The notes beneath the pieces are model-generated. The model searched no databases. It was not told the DNA's origin and worked only from the letters and a program-made list of their open reading frames with translations. From Paraburkholderia acidipaludis NBRC 101816 (GTDB lineage: Bacteria; Pseudomonadota; Gammaproteobacteria; Burkholderiales; Burkholderiaceae): 9,548 nt of DNA. The position numbers and the translations under genes were made by a program. This document shows positions 6,694 to 9,548 of the stretch, piece after piece. The DNA lies in NCBI RefSeq assembly GCF_000684975.1, contig NZ_BAXZ01000045.1, forward strand, positions 1-9,548. The letters are read 5' to 3'. Each line of letters begins with the position of its first letter. Within the stretch, counting starts at the first letter, position 1.

Positions 6694-8328
6694 ATGCAGA
6701 TGCACACTCAACTCGAAGCCGCAGCCGACGGCCCCCTTCCGGCTGCGGAACTTGCGCCGCCACCGCCGGCGCAATTCAACTTCGCCGCCCATGTTTTCGC
6801 GCTCAACGAACGGCGCGGCGACAAGCTCGCATACATCGACGATGCGGGGGCAACGACCTACGGGCAGCTCGAAAACCGCGCGCGCCGCTTCGCCTCGGTC
6901 CTGCGCGCGCACGGCGTGCATGCGGAAGAGCGCGTTCTGCTGGTGATGCTTGACACCATCGCGCTGCCCGTCGCTTTCCTCGGGGCGCTCTATGCCGGCG
7001 TCGTGCCCGTCGTCGTGAACACCCTGCTCACGGCCGCCGATTACGGCTATATGCTTGCCCACAGCCGCGCCCGCGCCGTGGTGGCATCGGGCGCCGTGCT
7101 GCCGGCCGTGACCCCTGCCCTCGACAACGACGCCGCGCAAGAGGACCGCCTGCTGATCGTGTCTCAGCCAACCGGCAACCCGCAGTCCGCCGCACCCGTT
7201 CTCGAAGCGCTGCTCGAGGCCGCCGAGCCCGCGCCGCATGCAGCGCCCACCGGCTGCGACGACATCGCGTTCTGGCTGTACTCCTCAGGATCGACCGGCA
7301 AGCCGAAAGGCACGGTCCACACCCACGCCAACCTCTACTGGACCGCGGAGACCTACGCGAAGCATGTGCTCGGCATTCGCGCAACCGACGTGGTGTTTTC
7401 CGCCGCCAAGCTCTTTTTCGCGTACGGCCTCGGCAACGCCTTGACCTTCCCGCTTTCGGTGGGCGCCACGGCGGTGCTGATGGCCGGACGCCCGACCGTC
7501 GACGCCGTGTTCGAGCGTCTCGTGAAGCACCGCCCCACGATCTTCTACGGAGTCCCTACGCTCTATGCCAGCATGATGGCGGCGCACACGCGCCCGGCCC
7601 GAGCGGCGGTCAGCCTGAGAATCTGCACCTCGGCAGGAGAAGCCCTGCCCCGCGAGGTGGGCGAACGGTTCACGGCGCATTTCGGCTGCGAAATCCTGGA
7701 CGGCATCGGATCGACGGAGATGCTGCACATTTTTCTCTCGAATCATCCCGGCAACGTCCATTACGGCACGACCGGAACGCCCGTGCCCGGATACGCGGTG
7801 GAACTGCGCGACGAAAACGGCGGCCCCGTGCAGGAAGGCGAAGTGGGCGACCTGTACATCAAAGGCCCCAGCGCCGCGCTCATGTACTGGTGCAACCGTG
7901 AAAAGTCCCGCGCCACCTTCCTCGGCGACTGGGTGCGAAGCGGCGACAAATACCGCAGGCTGCCGGACGGCTGCTACGTCTACGCGGGCCGCAGCGACGA
8001 CATGCTGAAGGTGAGCGGCCAATACGTCTCCCCGGTCGAGGTCGAAATGGTGCTCGTGCAACATGACGCCGTGCTCGAAGCCGCCGTGATCGGCGTGGAC
8101 CAGGGCGGCCTCGTCAAAACCTGTGCGTTCGTGGTCCTGAAACCGGACTTCGCCGCCAGCGCTGCCCTTGCCGCCAACCTCAAGGCTTTCGTCAAGGACA
8201 GGCTCGCGCCCCACAAATATCCGCGTGACATTCTCTTCGTGGACGATCTGCCGAAAACGGCGACCGGTAAAATCCAGCGATTCAAGCTGCGGGAACAACA
8301 ACGCCAGGCTATGCAGCCTGCGACCTGA
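6694..8328 (+). CDS. bclA: Benzoate-CoA ligase
   Basis: This enzyme activates benzoate with ATP and CoA to benzoyl-CoA, the entry step of the pathway. The 544-residue cytoplasmic protein is a complete ANL-superfamily adenylating enzyme. It shows the phosphate-binding loop YSSGSTGKPKG (196-206), the FFAYGLGNAL segment (241-250) and DGIGSTEMLHIF (336-347) that line the aryl-acid pocket, SGD (416-418) contacting the ribose, the hinge region YAGRSDDMLKVSGQYVSP (430-447), and the catalytic lysine K526 in PKTATGKIQR. Together these distinguish benzoate-CoA ligases from acetyl-CoA or long-chain ligases, though 2-aminobenzoate or other benzoate analogues may also be used. GGAGA (6686-6690) is close to the ATG at 6694; a second in-frame ATG at 6700 has more usual spacing and may be the real start. 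It lies 74 bp after the DUF4863 gene. Confidence 0.95.
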   Translation: MQMHTQLEAAADGPLPAAELAPPPPAQFNFAAHVFALNERRGDKLAYIDDAGATTYGQLENRARRFASVLRAHGVHAEERVLLVMLDTIALPVAFLGALYAGVVPVVVNTLLTAADYGYMLAHSRARAVVASGAVLPAVTPALDNDAAQEDRLLIVSQPTGNPQSAAPVLEALLEAAEPAPHAAPTGCDDIAFWLYSSGSTGKPKGTVHTHANLYWTAETYAKHVLGIRATDVVFSAAKLFFAYGLGNALTFPLSVGATAVLMAGRPTVDAVFERLVKHRPTIFYGVPTLYASMMAAHTRPARAAVSLRICTSAGEALPREVGERFTAHFGCEILDGIGSTEMLHIFLSNHPGNVHYGTTGTPVPGYAVELRDENGGPVQEGEVGDLYIKGPSAALMYWCNREKSRATFLGDWVRSGDKYRRLPDGCYVYAGRSDDMLKVSGQYVSPVEVEMVLVQHDAVLEAAVIGVDQGGLVKTCAFVVLKPDFAASAALAANLKAFVKDRLAPHKYPRDILFVDDLPKTATGKIQRFKLREQQRQAMQPAT

Positions 8329-8330
8329 TC

Positions 8331-9179
8331 ATGGAAAGCACGGTCTCGACCTCATCGCCGGAAAATCACCGGTTTGCCTTTTTGCCCCCTTCCGACCATC
8401 GGGGGCCCGTAAAAATCGAATACCGATGGTTGAATGCGCATCTGCTCGACAAACCGATCGCGATCTTTCTGCACGAGGGGCTCGGCTCGGTCGCCATGTG
8501 GAAGACGTGGCCGCAAACGCTCTGCGACCGGCTCGGTATGCGCGGACTCGTGTATTCGCGCCCCGGCTACGGCCGGTCCACGCCGCGCCAGCCTGATGCC
8601 AGGCTGCCCGTGGATTTCATGACGGACCAGGCGCGGGACGTCCTTCCGGCGCTTCTCTCGGCCCTTGGCGTCGGCGCCGCGGAACGCCGGCGAATGTGGC
8701 TCGTCGGCCACAGCGACGGCGGCACGATTGCCCTGCTTTACGCGAGTGCATTCAACAATGAGCTGGCCGGCGCCGTGGTGATTGCCCCGCACGTTTTTGT
8801 CGAAGCGATTTCCGTCGAAAATATTGCCGAGGCAAAGGTAGCCTATGAAACCACTACGATGCGGGAGCGCCTCGGCCGCTATCACGACGACGTCGACTCC
8901 GCGTTCTACGGCTGGAACGACGTCTGGCTGAGCGAGGCGTTTCGCGACTGGAATATCGTTCGCGAACTCGCGGGCATCCGGTGCCCCCTGCTGGCCGTGC
9001 AGGCGCGCGACGACCAGTACGGAACCCTGGCGCAGGTCCAAACCATTGTCGATCACGTGCCCAGCTCGCAACTCGTCGCGCTCGAAAGCGGCGGACATTC
9101 GCCGCACGTCACCGTGCCTGCCGTCCTGAATGAAGAAATTCACCAATTTATTTTATCGGCGGGAAAACACGCGCTTTGA
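8331..9179 (+). CDS. Alpha/beta hydrolase of the box cluster (possible thioesterase or lactone hydrolase)
   Basis: This 282-residue protein has the alpha/beta-hydrolase fold signatures: an oxyanion-turn segment FLHEGLGS (46-53), the SRPGYGRS turn (76-83), the nucleophile elbow GHSDGG with S128, an acidic residue at D227 or D228 in ARDDQYG, and the catalytic histidine H256 in GGHSPH. The triad is complete, so it should be active. No signal peptide is seen, so it should act in the cytoplasm. It starts 2 bp after the bclA stop codon, which suggests translational coupling and a direct role in the pathway. Putative lactone hydrolases have been noted in box clusters. Plausible roles are hydrolysing a stray CoA ester or a lactone formed from the ring-opened intermediate; the sequence does not settle which. 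Confidence 0.85.
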   Translation: MESTVSTSSPENHRFAFLPPSDHRGPVKIEYRWLNAHLLDKPIAIFLHEGLGSVAMWKTWPQTLCDRLGMRGLVYSRPGYGRSTPRQPDARLPVDFMTDQARDVLPALLSALGVGAAERRRMWLVGHSDGGTIALLYASAFNNELAGAVVIAPHVFVEAISVENIAEAKVAYETTTMRERLGRYHDDVDSAFYGWNDVWLSEAFRDWNIVRELAGIRCPLLAVQARDDQYGTLAQVQTIVDHVPSSQLVALESGGHSPHVTVPAVLNEEIHQFILSAGKHAL

Positions 9180-9201
9180 GCAAAGCCGCCGGGGAAGCGA
9201 C

Positions 9202-9227
9202 CGAAAAAGCGGCCGGGCGATTTTTCG
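9202..9227. terminator. Possible terminator after the bclA-hydrolase operon
   Basis: CGAAAAA (9202-9208) and TTTTTCG (9221-9227) are perfect 7-bp arms around a 12-base GC-rich loop, 22 bp after the hydrolase stop codon. An A-tract and T-tract flanking a GC-rich centre resemble a bidirectional intrinsic terminator, but the GC part does not form a strong stem by itself. An alternative stem pairs GCCGC (9185-9189) with GCGGC (9209-9213). Confidence 0.35.
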
Positions 9228-9277
9228 CCGTATCCAGCGCAGTGCTTCGTACAACTCGGGAATTAGTGAAAACGTGT

Positions 9278-9326
9278 ACTCGAATATATTGCAACACAGG
9301 GGTCGCCTTGATTGACACTCGAATAT
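9278..9326. repeat. Direct repeat ACTCGAATAT, two copies 39 bp apart
   Basis: The 10-mer ACTCGAATAT occurs at 9278-9287 and at 9317-9326. The second copy lies in the spacer of the promoter-like element at 9312-9340 and the first lies upstream of it. The spacing of just under four helical turns places them near the same face of the DNA. They could be binding sites for a regulator of the next gene. Confidence 0.5.
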
Positions 9327-9340
9327 GGCGTTTTTAAGAT
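9312..9340 (+). promoter_or_regulatory. Sigma70-like promoter pointing out of the window
   Basis: A perfect TTGACA (9312-9317) is followed after exactly 17 bp by TAAGAT (9335-9340; 4 of 6 matches to the -10 consensus). The predicted start site is near 9347. It would transcribe whatever gene lies beyond 9548, or the very short frame at 9358. Confidence 0.45.
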
Positions 9341-9357
9341 CGTCCGGAAATCCAGCC

Positions 9358-9429
9358 ATGCAAAACGCAGTTCCCGATTTCAATAACGCTGCGCAGACCC
9401 ATTTGCAGTCTTTAGAAGATCCCGCTTAA
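9358..9429 (+). CDS. Very short possible ORF (23 residues), doubtful
   Basis: An ATG at 9358 opens a 23-codon frame ending at TAA 9427-9429. The peptide starts MQNAVPDFNN, is polar, and has no membrane segment. GGAA at 9346-9349 is a weak ribosome site with acceptable spacing, and the predicted promoter start is about 11 nt upstream. It could be a leader peptide, the decayed start of a larger gene, or chance. I do not recognise it. Confidence 0.15.
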   Translation: MQNAVPDFNNAAQTHLQSLEDPA

Positions 9430-9443
9430 AGAAATAAAGCTCG

Positions 9444-9483
9444 TTGCGCGCGCACGCTGTACGCCCGCGCAAACGATGCATCG
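9444..9483. promoter_or_regulatory. Inverted repeat followed by a GATGCATC palindrome
   Basis: TTGCGCG (9444-9450) and CGCGCAA (9466-9472) form 7-bp arms around a 15-base loop. Directly after lies CGATGCATCG (9474-9483), a perfect 10-bp palindrome. Its central GATGCATC is the same 8-mer found at 6100-6107 in the candidate BoxR operator. The downstream bases give TGCA-N6-TGCC (9477-9490), one base off the TGCA-N6-TGCA form. It could be an operator for the next gene. Confidence 0.35.
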
Positions 9484-9548
9484 AGCTGCCACGGCATCCA
9501 TGTTTTAAATAGCATTACTAATCAAGCCGCGTCATTCGACTATTACAG

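Larger units (their letters stand above)
9180..9548. other. Non-coding stretch after the rightward operon
   Basis: No open frame here has both a good ribosome site and family character. The stretch is noticeably richer in A and T than the genes beside it, especially after 9240, which is typical of a promoter region. It holds a terminator-like palindrome, a 10-bp direct repeat, a sigma70-like promoter pointing right, and paired GC-rich arms followed by a TGCA palindrome. The next gene to the right lies outside the window. Confidence 0.6.

Noticed and set aside
8352..9146. A 264-codon minus-strand frame opposite the alpha/beta hydrolase
   Set aside because: It is an antisense shadow with no motif or ribosome site; the plus-strand hydrolase has a complete catalytic triad and operon context.

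Overview
The window is high-GC DNA from a betaproteobacterium, most likely a member of the Burkholderiales (Burkholderia/Paraburkholderia-like). This is inferred from the strong GC bias at third codon positions, the protein sequences, and the gene set. It carries most of the aerobic benzoyl-CoA (box) pathway, in which benzoate is activated with CoA, epoxidised, and then hydrolytically ring-opened. The pathway itself is well described. The less understood parts are a DUF4863/cupin-like gene, an alpha/beta hydrolase, and a set of palindromic sites in the regulatory gaps.

Layout. Positions 1-177 (+) hold the C-terminal end of an unidentified protein, probably a membrane protein. Positions 198-407 (+) hold a decayed 3' remnant of a methyl-accepting chemotaxis protein, whose end runs into the 3' end of boxA. 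Positions 370-4801 (-) carry boxC-boxB-boxA, an operon with gaps of 40 and 48 bp. The order boxC, boxB, boxA is the direction of transcription, and the operon has a recognisable promoter just upstream of boxC. Positions 4934-5911 (-) carry boxR, a regulator with an XRE-type DNA-binding domain fused to a shikimate-kinase-like domain.

A 228-bp divergent region (5912-6139) separates boxR from the rightward operon. It contains back-to-back promoter-like elements, a 13-bp tandem repeat, a GC-rich hairpin, and a TGCA-N6-TGCA inverted repeat that is a strong candidate BoxR operator. The rightward operon (6140-9179, +) encodes a DUF4863/cupin-like protein, benzoate-CoA ligase (bclA), and an alpha/beta hydrolase that starts 2 bp after bclA ends. 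Positions 9180-9548 contain no convincing gene. They hold a possible terminator, a sigma70-like promoter pointing out of the window, a 10-bp direct repeat, and a second GATGCATC palindrome.

How the genes work together. BclA makes benzoyl-CoA, BoxA passes electrons from NADPH to BoxB, BoxB forms 2,3-epoxybenzoyl-CoA, and BoxC hydrolyses it to 3,4-dehydroadipyl-CoA semialdehyde plus formate. The next enzyme, the semialdehyde dehydrogenase BoxD, is not in this window. BoxR is expected to sense benzoyl-CoA and control both operons. I found no wholly new system. The DUF4863 protein, the hydrolase and the shared operator-like sites deserve the most attention.
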